Below, piece by piece: positions 13,842 through 14,642 of a stretch of 14,642 bases of DNA (its first letter is position 1; the number at the start of each line of letters is the position of its first letter). This DNA comes from Baffinella frigidus (lineage: Eukaryota > Cryptophyceae > Cryptomonadales > Baffinellaceae): positions 881,117 through 895,758 of the forward strand of contig MU646388.1 of the NCBI GenBank assembly GCA_026770585.1, in the 5' to 3' direction. The position numbers were made by a program, and so were the translations under genes. Under the pieces are notes generated by a model that worked only from the letters and a program-made list of their open reading frames with translations, was not told where the DNA came from and did not search any database.

Positions 13842-13893
13842 GAGAGAGAGAGAGCCAGCGAGAGAGAGAGAGAGAGAGATAGAGAGAGAGACA
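13694..13893. repeat. GA microsatellite
   Basis: A GA run with GAAA, GC and TGTG interruptions and two GAGCCAGC insertions. Open frames here are compositional. Confidence 0.9.
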
Positions 13894-13944
13894 GATATCA
13901 CCAGAGTGGCCAGCAGCCGCCTCCCGGGGGAGGGTTCGGTCTCA

Positions 13945-14013
13945 CTTTAGGTCATTGAGGGTCTATTATCTCCCACCATAGGCGGACACTGGAACTGGTT
14001 TTGCAGGAAAGCC
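13945..14013 (+). repeat. Dispersed repeat R1, plus-strand copy
   Basis: CTTTAGGTCATTGAGGG, then CTCCCACCATAGGCGGACAC and TTGCAGGAAAGCC. Confidence 0.7.
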
Positions 14014-14076
14014 AATAGGGGGGCCCAGACCCACAGGGGAACGCATGTGAGTCTATTCCAGAAGGAGCCCGCCCAC

Positions 14077-14180
14077 ATCCCTTAAGTAGCCAGTAGGCGC
14101 ATACACCCTACTGTAGGGCCCTAGGACCTGCCTAGGACCTTGAATGGGTCCTTTAAGACCCTGGCCACCTAAGGGGTATA
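14077..14180. mobile_element. Palindromic element, family B copy 2 (inverted)
   Basis: ATCCCTTAAGTAGCCAG pairs with GGCCACCTAAGGGGTAT. The interior GTAGGCGCATACACCCTACT and CCTAGGACCTGCCTAGGACC matches copy 1 in reverse orientation. Confidence 0.75.
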
Positions 14181-14310
14181 CTCAGGAACGCAAACCAAGA
14201 AAGCCAGAACCAGAGCACTCGAACATTGAAACAAAGCGGGAAAGCCGTCCCGCGTTCGTCAGGGGCCGAAGGACCTCAAGGACTTGACGCCTGATGCCAG
14301 CGCTGCGCCA

Positions 14311-14380
14311 CTTTAGGTCATGCAGGTTTTTCGAGCTCCCAACATAGGCGTACACTGGAGCTTATCTGCAGAAAAGCCAT
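14311..14380 (+). repeat. Dispersed repeat R1, diverged plus-strand copy
   Basis: CTTTAGGTCATGCAGG, then CTCCCAACATAGGCGTACAC and CTGCAGAAAAGCC. The middle differs more than in the other copies. Confidence 0.65.
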
Positions 14381-14548
14381 GTTCCCTTTCGGATCACTTG
14401 GACCGAAAAAGAGCAAAACCGGTAATGACAAAGTCTAAAGGTGTCGCCCAGTTGACTTCACATGTTCTAGAAACCGTTTCACGGGGCGCGAGAATCAACT
14501 TTGTGTTTTCGCGATCTGCGGTGTCGATGACCTCCCAGAAGACGACTT

Positions 14549-14642
14549 TCTCTCTCTATCTTTCTCGCTCTCTCTGTCGCTCTCTCGCTCTCTCACTCTC
14601 GCTCGCTCTCTCGCTCTCGCTCTCGCTCTCTCTCTCTCTCTC
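14549..14642. repeat. CT microsatellite, runs off the window
   Basis: A CTCT/CTCG run continuing to the last base. 14381-14548 before it is unique sequence with no supported gene. Confidence 0.9.

Overview
The window is eukaryotic nuclear DNA. It is dominated by degenerate heptamers of the Arabidopsis-type telomere repeat (CCCTAAA/TTTAGGG and variants CCCTACA, CCCTGAA, CCCGAAA, CGTAAAC), by CT/GA microsatellites and by short palindromic elements. A TTTAGGG-type repeat with many short GC3-rich exons and weak donor sites suggests an alveolate alga (chromerid or dinoflagellate relative) or a similar protist. This is an inference: no rRNA, organelle or diagnostic gene is present.

Main result: one split gene runs on the + strand from about 295 to 11253. 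Its exons are too short to appear as long open frames. Nineteen exons of 28-190 nt are each bounded by AG and GT, and their phases agree at all 18 junctions through to a TGA at 11251-11253. They sum to 1244 nt, or 413 residues plus a stop, and 5' exons lie outside the window. The introns (91-1372 nt) consist largely of degenerate telomere heptamers and CT/GA runs. The protein has a GC3-rich N-terminal part, two cysteine-rich segments and a Met-rich then acidic C-terminus. I do not recognise its family.

Layout: 1-294 is an upstream intron of CCCTACA repeats. 295-4016 holds exons 1-8. 4017-6002 holds a tandem series of cysteine-rich cassettes of which exon 9 (5389-5452) is the best, with a phase-equivalent alternative at 4356-4404. 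6003-10213 holds exons 10-17, including a 63-bp higher-order repeat at about 7795-8180. 10214-11253 holds the terminal exons, broken by direct and inverted duplications. Several exon/intron edges are duplicated as short direct repeats containing AGGT, which fits intron creation by local duplication.

11254-14642 has no gene I can defend. It holds copies of a dispersed repeat (R1), at least three families of palindromic MITE-like elements, GA/CT microsatellites and telomere-like arrays. One short open stretch (about 13014-13124) may be an exon.
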